Shown piece after piece: positions 17,191 to 24,979 of a stretch of 64,000 bases of DNA. The notes under the pieces were generated by a model. The model was not told the DNA's origin. It searched no databases and worked only from the letters and a program-made list of their open reading frames with translations. Source of the stretch: WYZ-LMO2 sp038731605 (lineage in GTDB: Archaea > Halobacteriota > Archaeoglobi > Archaeoglobales > Archaeoglobaceae); NCBI GenBank assembly GCA_038731605.1, contig JAVYQP010000005.1, forward strand, positions 33,229 to 97,228. Direction: 5' to 3'. The position numbers were made by a program, and so were the translations under genes. The stretch's first letter is position 1. Each line of letters opens with the position of its first letter.

Positions 17191-18368
17191 GAGATCTCTG
17201 GTTCAGATACGACAAGGAATACGTGCTGAAGGGTGTGAGCTTCAAAGCTGACGGCGTTACAATCCTGATGGGCAGAAACGGCTCAGGGAAAACGACGCTA
17301 CTGCTCAACATAATCGGGGTGCTGAAACCGGAAAGGGGAGAGATAAGGATAAAGGGAGAAAAGATTAGCTACGGGAAAAAAGATCTGAAGGAGCTGAGGA
17401 AAAAAGTGGCGTTTGTTTTTCAGAACTCAGATGACCAGATAATAGCTCCGACGGTATGGCAAGAAGTAGCCTTTGGGGCGATAAATGCGGGAAAAGATTT
17501 AGAATTGGCGAGAGAGGCGTTGAAGTTTTGCGGTCTTGAGGGGTTCGAAAGTTATCCATGCTCAACGCTCAGCGGTGGACAAAAAAGGCTTTTAACGATC
17601 GCATCAGCAATTGCGATGGATCCAGAGCTCATCCTAATGGACGAACCGACCGCTGGGCTCGATGGTGTTGCGTTCGAGAACTTCGTGCAAATTGTGAGGA
17701 AGCTTAGGAAAAAGGGGAAGAGCTTCCTAATTTCGACGCACGACTACGATCTCGCAAAAGCCATCGGAGACCACTTCGTTCTCCTCAACGATGGAAAGGT
17801 TGTTTATGAAGGCGAGGAGCTAAGGAAGGAGCTTGCAAAGCGCATAGGAGTGAGGATAGGTGATTCGATGGAGAATAAGAGGACGAAGGATGAGATAATC
17901 GGGATCGTTTTCTCAAAGCTGAAGCCAGATGCGAACAGCGTGTTCGCAGACATAGGCTGTGGAACTGGAACGGTTTCGGAATTTTTTGCGAGGTTCGTGA
18001 AAAAGGTTTACGCAGTCGAATCGGATGCGGATGCTTTTGAAGTTGCGAAAGAGAAGCTCAAGCGTTACGAAAACGTCGAAGTTGTGAAATCCGATGGCTT
18101 TGAATTCCTGAGAGACCACGAGTTGGACATAGTCTTCTTCGGCGGAACAAAGGGGATCGATAGGATGCTCGAGGTTTGCAAAGCCAAGCGTATCGTTGTG
18201 AACGCTGCGAGAATCGAAGTTGCGACGGAGGTTATGAAAAAGATGAAGGAGCTCGGAATCTTCAAAGAAATGATAATTGCGAACGTCTCAAGGAGTTATG
18301 AGCTCGCTGGATTGACAGCGTTTAAAAATGAAAACCCAGTTTTCATAATCTTTGGGTCAAGAGAATGA
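17178..18368 (+). CDS. cbiO-cbiT: CbiO-CbiT fusion: cobalt transporter ATPase plus precorrin-8w decarboxylating C15-methyltransferase
   Basis: 396 residues. Residues 1 to about 228 are an ECF ATPase: Walker A GRNGSGKTT, Q-loop FVFQNSDDQ, signature LSGGQ, Walker B LILMDEPTAGLDG, H-loop STHDYD. Residues from about 231 are CbiT: KLKPDANSVFADIGCGTGTV (SAM site), YAVESDADAFEVAKEKL, VVKSDGFEFL, IVVNAARIEVATEVM. CbiT was the methylase missing from the divergent operon. Inside the fusion, ATG 17868 (codon 231, MENKRTKDEI) is preceded by AGGTGAT three bases upstream, so a free CbiT might also be made. The frame is continuous. The gene overlaps cbiQ by 13 bases and the convergent DHS gene by 12. Confidence 0.9.
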   Translation: MLEVRDLWFRYDKEYVLKGVSFKADGVTILMGRNGSGKTTLLLNIIGVLKPERGEIRIKGEKISYGKKDLKELRKKVAFVFQNSDDQIIAPTVWQEVAFGAINAGKDLELAREALKFCGLEGFESYPCSTLSGGQKRLLTIASAIAMDPELILMDEPTAGLDGVAFENFVQIVRKLRKKGKSFLISTHDYDLAKAIGDHFVLLNDGKVVYEGEELRKELAKRIGVRIGDSMENKRTKDEIIGIVFSKLKPDANSVFADIGCGTGTVSEFFARFVKKVYAVESDADAFEVAKEKLKRYENVEVVKSDGFEFLRDHELDIVFFGGTKGIDRMLEVCKAKRIVVNAARIEVATEVMKKMKELGIFKEMIIANVSRSYELAGLTAFKNENPVFIIFGSRE

Positions 18369-19343
18369 GACTTCGACGGATTCGCCAAACCTAAACCTTG
18401 GAAAACTCACTCTTTTTGCCGAAAGCAAGCCATGGGCTAAAATTGGCAAAGCGATTGTTGCGTCGACGAAAACCTGAACTTTTTTGCTCCTATGGTTTAT
18501 CTTTCCCCAGCTTATGCCCTCTTCGAACGTGCAACCACTCAAGCCACCGAACTGCGGGGAATCCGTTGTTATCTGGATTGCATAATCATGCCCCTTGGCA
18601 TCGTAGCCCTTAAGCCTTGCGACGACTTCGGTTTGCTGGATGAAGTTCTTCGGAACCCCTCCGCCGATGTAGATCACTCCTGTCTTCTCGGATTTAGCTA
18701 CGAGCTCCGTCAACTCCTCGACGTCTTTTATCGTGTCAACAACACATCTCTTCTTTGCTAAGGAAGCTCCAATTCCGATTGAGCTATCTGCAATCGCTGG
18801 GCAGAAAATAGGGACCCCCTCTTCGAGGGCTGAAACCACTATGGACTCTTCCTTCGCCTTTTCCCTGACTCTCTCGGCAATTCTCTCGATTATTTCCCTC
18901 GAAGAGAAAACACCTTCGGATTCCCCGAAGATCTCGGAAATCATGAAGTCTATCTCGTTGAACTCTTTTTCACGAGCAAAAACGTCGTAAATCCTGTCGA
19001 TCCCATCTCTGAAAAGCTCCTCGTCGTTTACAAACTCGTGCCCGAGGTAGTGCTTGAAACCCATCGCTTCATGGATGTCGTGGAAGAGATTCGCACCAGT
19101 GGAGACCAACACGTCTATGAACCTGTTCCTTATGAGCCAAGCGATGATTTTTCGCATTCCCGCAGGAACCATTGCTCCAGCGAGACCCATTAGAATCGTT
19201 ATCTTCTCTTCGTTCAGCATCTCGAGCCAGATTTCGAAGGCTTCCCCAAGCTTTCTGCCTTGGAAGCCAGTTTTGCCCATCGATTTAAGAAGATCAAAAA
19301 AATCTCGATTCTTAACCTCTATCGGAACAGTTGGATGCATCAT
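18357..19343 (-). CDS. dys: Deoxyhypusine synthase
   Basis: 328 residues, normal length. It transfers the butylamine part of spermidine to a lysine of initiation factor aIF5A, using NAD. Family features: LAGAMVPAGMRKIIAWLIRN, NLFHDIHEA, GGGVPKNFIQQ, and the active-site lysine block GISWGKI (Lys281). ATGA overlap with the arginine decarboxylase gene upstream, which supplies agmatine for polyamine synthesis. The 3' end overlaps convergent cbiO-cbiT by 12 bases. Confidence 0.93.
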   Translation of the reverse strand: MMHPTVPIEVKNRDFFDLLKSMGKTGFQGRKLGEAFEIWLEMLNEEKITILMGLAGAMVPAGMRKIIAWLIRNRFIDVLVSTGANLFHDIHEAMGFKHYLGHEFVNDEELFRDGIDRIYDVFAREKEFNEIDFMISEIFGESEGVFSSREIIERIAERVREKAKEESIVVSALEEGVPIFCPAIADSSIGIGASLAKKRCVVDTIKDVEELTELVAKSEKTGVIYIGGGVPKNFIQQTEVVARLKGYDAKGHDYAIQITTDSPQFGGLSGCTFEEGISWGKINHRSKKVQVFVDATIALPILAHGLLSAKRVSFPRFRFGESVEVSFS

Positions 19344-19903
19344 ATCACGAAGACCGCAGCCGAGACTACGGTTACAAACTCGTTCTCGCCAACCTCCGCA
19401 ACTGCGGTTATGTTGAATGTTTTCGCTGGCTCTATGTCGAACGCAGTTCTTAGCATATACGCAGCCATGTCTTCGGCGTGCTTTCCTTCTTCGCCGTTGC
19501 AGTAGCCGTGGTATTCGGTAAGGTATCCGTTGAGATTCGTGTTGTCTGGGATCGCAACACCAACGCTCGCAAATATCTTCTTCCCCGCCTCACAGCTCGT
19601 CATCCGAGACATGACGCAGAAAACTATCTGCCCTGGGGAGAGCTCTTTCAGACCCTCCTCTCTCGTAACTATCTCGCAACCGGGCGGGAAGATACTGCTA
19701 ACGGTGACGAGGTTGAACTTCTCTATTCCCGCATCCCGCAAGGCGAGTTCGAAGCTTACGAGCGCATCCGCATGTTTACCGACTCCTGAAGTGAAGAAGA
19801 CTTTTCTGGGCACCAATCTTCCATCTGAAACCATCGCAGATCCAGCAACTCTGCCAGCGCCCTGCTTGTATTCAACCAAACCGAATTCAGATGCCCCGAA
19901 CAT
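19340..19903 (-). CDS. pdaD: Pyruvoyl-dependent arginine decarboxylase
   Basis: 187 residues. The self-cleavage site is VSSIFPPG (Ser69-Ser70); the proenzyme splits there and the second serine becomes the pyruvoyl group. Other family parts are FFTSGVGKHADALVSFELAL and HAEDMAAYML. It makes agmatine, the first step to spermidine in this group. The N-terminus is about 23 residues longer than from the internal Met 19834, but a TATA-like GCTTAAATACTC at 19934-19945 supports start 19903 with a leader of about 10 bases. Confidence 0.9.
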   Translation of the reverse strand: MFGASEFGLVEYKQGAGRVAGSAMVSDGRLVPRKVFFTSGVGKHADALVSFELALRDAGIEKFNLVTVSSIFPPGCEIVTREEGLKELSPGQIVFCVMSRMTSCEAGKKIFASVGVAIPDNTNLNGYLTEYHGYCNGEEGKHAEDMAAYMLRTAFDIEPAKTFNITAVAEVGENEFVTVVSAAVFVI

Positions 19904-20347
19904 TTCCGTTCACTGCTCAACATCATACCAATTGAGTATTTAAGCTTTACTATTGGTTAAGGTGCTGGAATCGAGAGATGTTGAGTAAAATCCATTCGAT
20001 TTGGAAAAGGAGCGTTTTTAGGAGAATTAGAAATTAAAATAAAATAGATAAATATAGATCTTGAGTTCCGTTTTAAGGAATCTTAGCCTCGAGAAATCCG
20101 TTTAAACAGAGCTCCGCAAAAAAATAGCAGATCTGGTTAGATTTAATTTACCTCTGATTGATAAAAATTTCTATTTTCTGAATTAAGTCGATCAAACTGC
20201 TCTCGCTCAAAACAAGTTCGAGAGGATTTCTGCTTTTCGTTCCAAATTTACCAAAAATGGACTCTACCGCTTTTTTAGGATTAAGGGTGAAAAATTGCAG
20301 GGATCCAAAACAAAAAAGATATATTTTGTGGTTTCAAAAAAGTTGCG
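19904..20347. other. 444-base AT-rich intergenic region with promoters at both ends
   Basis: The pdaD promoter lies at the left end (19934-19945, minus) and the polyprenyl synthase TATA box at the right (20318-20327, plus). Between them is A/T-rich sequence. On the minus strand, 20148-20330 holds an open frame with protein-like composition (for example NPKKAVESIFGKFG and LVLSESSLIDLIQKI) but no ATG, GTG or TTG at its head. I see no tRNA or repeat here. Confidence 0.4.
20318..20327 (+). promoter_or_regulatory. TATA box of the polyprenyl diphosphate synthase gene
   Basis: GATATATTTT, centred 26 bases before GTG 20348, consistent with a leaderless mRNA that begins at the GTG. Confidence 0.55.
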
Positions 20348-21229
20348 GTGATTGAAACCTGGGAAGAGTTCCTCGTTTTCGAAAGAGAACTCAAAAGGTT
20401 TGTCGAGTCAGTTGAAACTAATTCAAAAATCAAAAAAGCCCTAAAATACGTCATCTCCGCAGGGGGGAAGCGGGTTAGACCAGTCATAGTGCTGTTAGCT
20501 GGAAAAATCTGTGGGGGAAGTTATGAAAGGCTCATGAACCTCGCCTTAGCGGTAGAATTGATTCACACCGCAAGCCTTGTGCACGACGACATCATAGATA
20601 GAGCAAGGTTACGCAGAAACAGACCAGCGCTTCACGTTGAATATGACTTAGCCCTTGCACTCGTTCTTGGAGATTGGCTGATCTCGAAGTCTGTCGAGCT
20701 AACTGCTGTATACGGCAAGGAGATCATCGAAGAGTCTGCGAAAGTTGGTATGATGATGAGCGAGGGGGAGATCATGGATTACTACAGCGTAAAGGAGAGA
20801 TTCGATGAAGCGGACTACCTCAGATGCATAGAGAAGAAGACCGCATCTCTTTTCGCTTATTCTGCAAAAACCGCTGGGAAGATAGTTTCAGGTGATGAAA
20901 AAGCAGTTCGAAAGCTCTACGACTATGGCTACAACCTCGGAATGGCTTATCAACTCGTCGACGACCTTCTTGAATACCTGAGCGCCTTGAGGGACAAGAA
21001 ATCGGACTTCGAATCCTACACTCTGCCACAGATCTACGAAGAGAAGTTTGGCTTAGAGAGTGCGGTGAAAAAAGTGCTTTCGATGATCAAAACGTTCTCT
21101 GAGAAAAGCGTTTCAAGCCTCGATTACTTTAAAGATTGCGAAGAGAAGGGGAAGTTGATAAAAATAGTTGACCACATGACAAAAGATATGCTTAGCCAGA
21201 GCGGTCTATCTCTTGAGCTTTCTGAATAA
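20348..21229 (+). CDS. Polyprenyl diphosphate synthase (IdsA/GGPP synthase-like)
   Basis: 293 residues from GTG 20348. Trans-prenyltransferase motifs: GGKRVRPVIVLLAG, first Asp-rich motif LVHDDIIDRARLRRN, KTASLFAYSAK and second motif YQLVDDLLEYL. The second motif is DDLLE rather than DDxxD. It condenses isopentenyl diphosphate with allylic diphosphates, for archaeal lipids or a quinone tail; product length cannot be read with certainty. The 3' end overlaps the convergent PHP gene by 24 bases. Confidence 0.88.
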   Translation: MIETWEEFLVFERELKRFVESVETNSKIKKALKYVISAGGKRVRPVIVLLAGKICGGSYERLMNLALAVELIHTASLVHDDIIDRARLRRNRPALHVEYDLALALVLGDWLISKSVELTAVYGKEIIEESAKVGMMMSEGEIMDYYSVKERFDEADYLRCIEKKTASLFAYSAKTAGKIVSGDEKAVRKLYDYGYNLGMAYQLVDDLLEYLSALRDKKSDFESYTLPQIYEEKFGLESAVKKVLSMIKTFSEKSVSSLDYFKDCEEKGKLIKIVDHMTKDMLSQSGLSLELSE

Positions 21230-21841
21230 TCTTGCGTTGTTCTCCAGCACTTTTTCCCACTCAGCAATCCCCGCCCCTAAGATTATTCTTTTTGCGGTCG
21301 AATCGTCGATTACGTCTGATGGTGAATGCGCATCCGTGTTCAAAACAAGATTGCAAGAGAACTTTTCCGCCATTCTCGCAACGTGACCATTCGTCAAGCA
21401 GTGTCCTTTCCTTGCGGAGATCTCAAGGAATATTCCGTTCTCTCTCGCCTTCTCAGCCTCCTCCTCGCTTAGAATCCCCGGGTGTGCGAGGATGTTTATC
21501 TCTTCATCGAGTGCAGACGAGTTCGTCCCTTCTGCAACTGGCTCCACGATCGTTTCCCCGTGAACTATCACTATCTCCGCCCCCTCTTTCCAAGCAAGCT
21601 CCACCGCCCTTCCAATTAGCCTTGGAGGGACATGCGTGATCTCGACGCCTACAAGGAAATCGATGTCGAAGTCGAATTCTTTCAGCTTGGAGAGGCTTGA
21701 AAGGATCATTGGAATCGTGGAAAAGTCTGCGTGATCCGTTATTGCGACACCTTCGTTCCCTTTGGACGCAACTCGCCTTATCAATTCCGCTGGGATTAGC
21801 TCTCCGTCGCTAAACGTTGAATGCGTGTGGAGATCGATCAT
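21206..21841 (-). CDS. PHP-domain metal-dependent phosphoesterase
   Basis: 211 residues. Metal-ligand motifs of the PHP fold: MIDLHTHSTFSDGEL, ITDHADF, VGVEITH, NILAHPG and LNTDAHSPSD. Relatives include histidinol phosphatases and polymerase-associated PHP proteins, but the substrate is unknown and no his genes are adjacent. The start at 21841 puts the first metal motif at residue 4, as usual. It diverges from the DUF211 gene 36 bases away. Confidence 0.8.
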   Translation of the reverse strand: MIDLHTHSTFSDGELIPAELIRRVASKGNEGVAITDHADFSTIPMILSSLSKLKEFDFDIDFLVGVEITHVPPRLIGRAVELAWKEGAEIVIVHGETIVEPVAEGTNSSALDEEINILAHPGILSEEEAEKARENGIFLEISARKGHCLTNGHVARMAEKFSCNLVLNTDAHSPSDVIDDSTAKRIILGAGIAEWEKVLENNARLFRKLKR

Positions 21842-21877
21842 GCGAAAGCATTAATATTCAGGAGATAACCTTTTCTC

Positions 21878-22165
21878 ATGTCAGGGATTCGCCGACTCGT
21901 CCTCGACGTTCTCAAACCACACGAACCCTCGAACACATACTTCGCTTTGAAGCTCAGCGAGCTCCAAGGAATTGAGGGAGTAAACATAACTCTGCAAGAG
22001 GTCGATCAGGAGACCGAATCCGTGAAGATTACGCTCGTTGGCATGAATCTGGACTACGAAGAAATCAAGGACACGATCGAGGCGCTTGGGGGAGTTGTGC
22101 ACAGCATCGATGAAGTCGTCGCAGGCAAAAAGATCGTCGAGTCCGTCAAGACCGAGCAGGATTGA
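21878..22165 (+). CDS. DUF211 protein
   Basis: 95 residues, the usual size of the archaeal DUF211 (COG1888) family, a ferredoxin-like fold of unknown function. Visible family segments are RRLVLDVLKPHEPS, GVNITLQEVDQET and ALGGVVHSIDEV. The fold resembles ACT-like ligand or metal binding domains, but the role is unknown. The 3' end overlaps tatC by 20 bases, convergent. Confidence 0.8.
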   Translation: MSGIRRLVLDVLKPHEPSNTYFALKLSELQGIEGVNITLQEVDQETESVKITLVGMNLDYEEIKDTIEALGGVVHSIDEVVAGKKIVESVKTEQD

Positions 22166-22985
22166 AGAACCTTATAAAAGCTAAGCCGAGCTCGAAAAGC
22201 ACTATCATTGGTAACGCAAGCATGGTTTGTGTAAAAACATCGACGGTTGGAGTTGCAATCGCTGCGAGAACGAAAAAGAGAACGTATGCGTGTCTTCGGT
22301 AGTATTTAAGGGTCTCATAGTTGACGACGTTGTTGCGAACTAAGAAGAACATTATCACTGGGATCTCGAAGAAGAAGCCAAAGAGTAGGATCATGAACAG
22401 AACAAATGTTACGAACTCCGACAGAGAATACAGAGGAGTGACACCATACGAGAGCGTTAGCTCGTGGAGGAATCTGATTATGAGTCGGACGATGAAGAAT
22501 CCGTAAACACAGCCCAAGGCGAAGAGAAGTAAAGCGATAATCGCATAGGGCTTTACCGAAACCCTAAGCCATCCCCTCGCCCTGAGGGTTTTTGCCAGAA
22601 TTGTCAGAATGTATGGAATTGCGCAGGCTATGCCGAGTGCGATCGATATTTTAAGGCTTAAAACGATTGCCTCGAGCGGTGTCAGAACAACTGGTCCGAG
22701 AAAAGAGGTTACGAGTCTCGAAAGCGTTTTTGTCTCTTCGTAAACTAAGGTTTTATTCGAAGGATCGTTTTCTAACTTGTCCGCAATTTCTCTTAGCTGT
22801 TTTGCAAGCTCTTTAACCTTCTCCTCCCCAACCTGCGGGTAGGGATAGAGCTCTTCGATTACGAAAGAAATTACACTCCCGGAAAACGGAAAAAAGGCAA
22901 AGCTAACGATCGCTATGATTGCGACGATCTTGAAAACGCTCCTCCTAATCTCAAGGAGGAAATTAGCCCAGTCCCTCGCTTCCAA
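22146..22985 (-). CDS. tatC: TatC, twin-arginine translocase core
   Basis: 279 residues with six predicted membrane helices and a long extracytoplasmic loop after the first (about residues 50-95, rich in Glu and Lys). The C-terminal part has FGFFFEIPVIMFFL, with the conserved F-x-x-E-x-P, and YYRRHAYVLFFVLAAIATPT. It is the receptor of the Tat pathway for folded proteins. No tatA is nearby. Nine bases separate it from the preceding metallo-beta-lactamase gene, so co-transcription is likely. Confidence 0.88.
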   Translation of the reverse strand: MEARDWANFLLEIRRSVFKIVAIIAIVSFAFFPFSGSVISFVIEELYPYPQVGEEKVKELAKQLREIADKLENDPSNKTLVYEETKTLSRLVTSFLGPVVLTPLEAIVLSLKISIALGIACAIPYILTILAKTLRARGWLRVSVKPYAIIALLLFALGCVYGFFIVRLIIRFLHELTLSYGVTPLYSLSEFVTFVLFMILLFGFFFEIPVIMFFLVRNNVVNYETLKYYRRHAYVLFFVLAAIATPTVDVFTQTMLALPMIVLFELGLAFIRFFNPARS

Positions 22986-22994
22986 GCGAACACC

Positions 22995-23915
22995 TCAGAG
23001 ACAATACCTTTCAGCCACGAACTGCTGGATCCCACGAATTGTGTTCCTGATGAAGAAGTCCTCCCTCTTCTTTATGTCCTCGTCGAGCAAGCGGTAGTTT
23101 GAGAACTTCGAATCTTTTTCGAGCAGTTCTTGCTTCGCAATGCTTACAACCTTCTCCTCTTCTCTTATGTCCTTTCTGCACAGGATGTCGTAAACCGTTG
23201 AAACCCAGAGCTTCAACTGCTTCATAGCCCTCTCTGCGATTTCTACGCTATCCCTCTTGAAACCAAAGTGCCCAAAGCAAACCCTTTTGCTTCCGATCGC
23301 AAGCAACTTCTCAATCGTGTCCATCGCAACTTCGTATTCGAACTTCGGCGGGGTTGCGGGACGTAGATAGTAGTCGCTCTTCAACGGCATGTGGACGCCG
23401 AAGGCTTCGCCCACGAACAAGAACTCGCCGAAGACGTAGCTTTGGTGATGTGGTGCATGTCCAGGGGTGTCGAGGATCTGAACCTCTTTTTCTGCGAACA
23501 CAACTTTTCCCTCGTGTATTTTGTCCTCGCTGATACCCTTCGGCTTTCCATAGACCTCTGCGATGTTTCCGAGTGCTTCAAGCGAAGCTTTCCACAGCTT
23601 TTCGGGGTTTATGAGGTGTTTTTTCCCAAACTCGTGCACGACAACGCTCGTCTCAGGATACCTCTCGACGATCTCCGCAATCCCGCCTGCGTGATCCAAG
23701 TGGATGTGCGTGAGCAAAACGAGCTCGACCTTTTTTATCTTCAAGTAGTTCAGCGCTTCGATCAACTTGGGGATCGTCGCCTTCGGACCCACGTCGATGA
23801 GCATCGCTTTGTCTTCATCTTTGACAACCCAACAGCTTATGAACTTCCTAAAGCCCTCGAGTTCTTGCGGGAGATCGACCAAGTAGAGGTTATCTGCGAC
23901 TTCGATGATGTTCAT
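22995..23915 (-). CDS. Metallo-beta-lactamase fold hydrolase
   Basis: 306 residues. Zinc motif THIHLDHAGG (HxHxDH), then ILDTPGHAPHHQSYVF and CFGHFGFKRD supply the remaining ligands. The C-terminal 80 residues are helical. The substrate is unknown; glyoxalase II-like or lactonase-like enzymes share this layout. A TATA-like GATATTAGA about 23 bases upstream of ATG 23915 lies within the 3' end of the previous gene, so it can be expressed separately. Confidence 0.8.
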   Translation of the reverse strand: MNIIEVADNLYLVDLPQELEGFRKFISCWVVKDEDKAMLIDVGPKATIPKLIEALNYLKIKKVELVLLTHIHLDHAGGIAEIVERYPETSVVVHEFGKKHLINPEKLWKASLEALGNIAEVYGKPKGISEDKIHEGKVVFAEKEVQILDTPGHAPHHQSYVFGEFLFVGEAFGVHMPLKSDYYLRPATPPKFEYEVAMDTIEKLLAIGSKRVCFGHFGFKRDSVEIAERAMKQLKLWVSTVYDILCRKDIREEEKVVSIAKQELLEKDSKFSNYRLLDEDIKKREDFFIRNTIRGIQQFVAERYCL

Positions 23916-23935
23916 GCCAATACTTCTCGAGCAAT

Positions 23936-24763
23936 CTAATATCTTTTTCTATCCCACAGAGCTCTTGCTCTCGTTTCCTCCAATCGACTAACTGCCAAAA
24001 ACTCCTCGAAGTCATCGCAAACACTCGCAATTCCCTCTAAAAACAGTTTCTCGTATTCCTCTCTGCTCGTTCCAAAGTAATCTTTCTCGCTCGTCCCCCT
24101 CCAGAAGATGCGGTTTCTCTCGTCCTCAACAAGGATGTCGGGTGAAGAGAACGGCGCACCGTAATAGTGGGGGAAGAAGTCTTCTCTCCCTATGTCCCTC
24201 TTCACGAACCTCGTCAGATCCAAGAGCACGATTTTACCGTCGCTATACACCGCTTCATAGTCTTCCCACGGGCTATAAATATAGTCGAGCTTGAAGATCT
24301 TGTAAAGGAGCTCTGCGGTAAGCTTTATGCACTCTCTCGCAAGATCTTCACGTTTCATCGAAAAACCCTCTCTGAACTCAGACAATGGTATGCCATCGAC
24401 CCACTCTTGGAGCATGTAATCCTGCGAAATCGCCAAAGGCTTTGCAATGTTCTCGATTTTCGGAAAATCGATCTCTCTGAAATCTCGAATAGGTGAGTTC
24501 GGCGAGAGAACGTTTAAAGCGAATCTACTTCTGTCCGCCAAGACTTCAAAAACGTAGTATCTAACCCACGCAGATGCGAGTCTGACGGTAACGTTTTCAA
24601 ACCCAAACTTGAGATCTGCGAGCACTTCTAATAGCTTTTTTTCCCAATTTTTCCTTCTTTCCTCTCTCGTGGCTCCAAAAAGGGCGTATTTTGGCAAGCG
24701 AACCGTAACGCCCCAGCAAACAAGTGAATCGTCCGCAATGTTGTCGTCAAAGAGAACCTTCAT
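23936..24763 (-). CDS. Uncharacterised protein with possible kinase-like fold
   Basis: About 275 residues from ATG 24763 (MKVLFDDNIADDSLVCWG), which overlaps the zinc-ribbon gene by 17 bases. An earlier codon at 24802 is possible. I do not recognise the family. The order YMLQEWVDGIPLSEF, then SDGKIVLLDLTRFVKRD, resembles the hinge and the DFG-like region of kinase or phosphotransferase folds such as RIO or ABC1. A clear HxDxxxxN loop is missing. Kinase-like is a guess from these two stretches. Confidence 0.5.
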   Translation of the reverse strand: MKVLFDDNIADDSLVCWGVTVRLPKYALFGATREERRKNWEKKLLEVLADLKFGFENVTVRLASAWVRYYVFEVLADRSRFALNVLSPNSPIRDFREIDFPKIENIAKPLAISQDYMLQEWVDGIPLSEFREGFSMKREDLARECIKLTAELLYKIFKLDYIYSPWEDYEAVYSDGKIVLLDLTRFVKRDIGREDFFPHYYGAPFSSPDILVEDERNRIFWRGTSEKDYFGTSREEYEKLFLEGIASVCDDFEEFLAVSRLEETRARALWDRKRY

Positions 24764-24947
24764 ACGGGAATTCGAGATTCTCCATCTGTAGAGCGGGGAC
24801 AACCCTCAAAAGACCTATTTTCTCACACTTTGGGCACCGAATAACCAGAATTCTCATCTCAAATTCCGAAAATCTACGTTTAAACGTTCCTTTTTCTTCT
24901 TTGATGGTTTCCATGGCACAACCGCACATAGGGCAAACGAGATCCAT
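24747..24947 (-). CDS. Small zinc-ribbon protein
   Basis: 66 residues with two CxxC knuckles, CPMCGC and CPKCEK, forming a zinc ribbon. The rest is unremarkable. Transcription probably starts at the ATG itself: a TATA-like CTAATAAGC (24967-24976, minus) lies 24 bases upstream. It leads the kinase-like gene. The function is unknown. Confidence 0.65.
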   Translation of the reverse strand: MDLVCPMCGCAMETIKEEKGTFKRRFSEFEMRILVIRCPKCEKIGLLRVVPALQMENLEFPYEGSL

Positions 24948-24979
24948 GAAGCTAATATTGCGGTTCGCTTATTAGTTTT
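24948..24979. promoter_or_regulatory. Interleaved divergent promoters
   Basis: Only 32 bases separate the starts of the zinc-ribbon gene (minus, 24947) and the radical SAM gene (plus, GTG 24980). Plus TATA-like GCTAATATTG at 24950-24959 and minus CTAATAAGC at 24967-24976 each lie about 25 bases from their own start codon, so each promoter sits in front of the other gene. Confidence 0.45.

Noticed and set aside
23391..23939. 182-codon plus-strand frame over the metallo-beta-lactamase gene
   Set aside because: Antisense of a gene with intact zinc motifs; no independent evidence.
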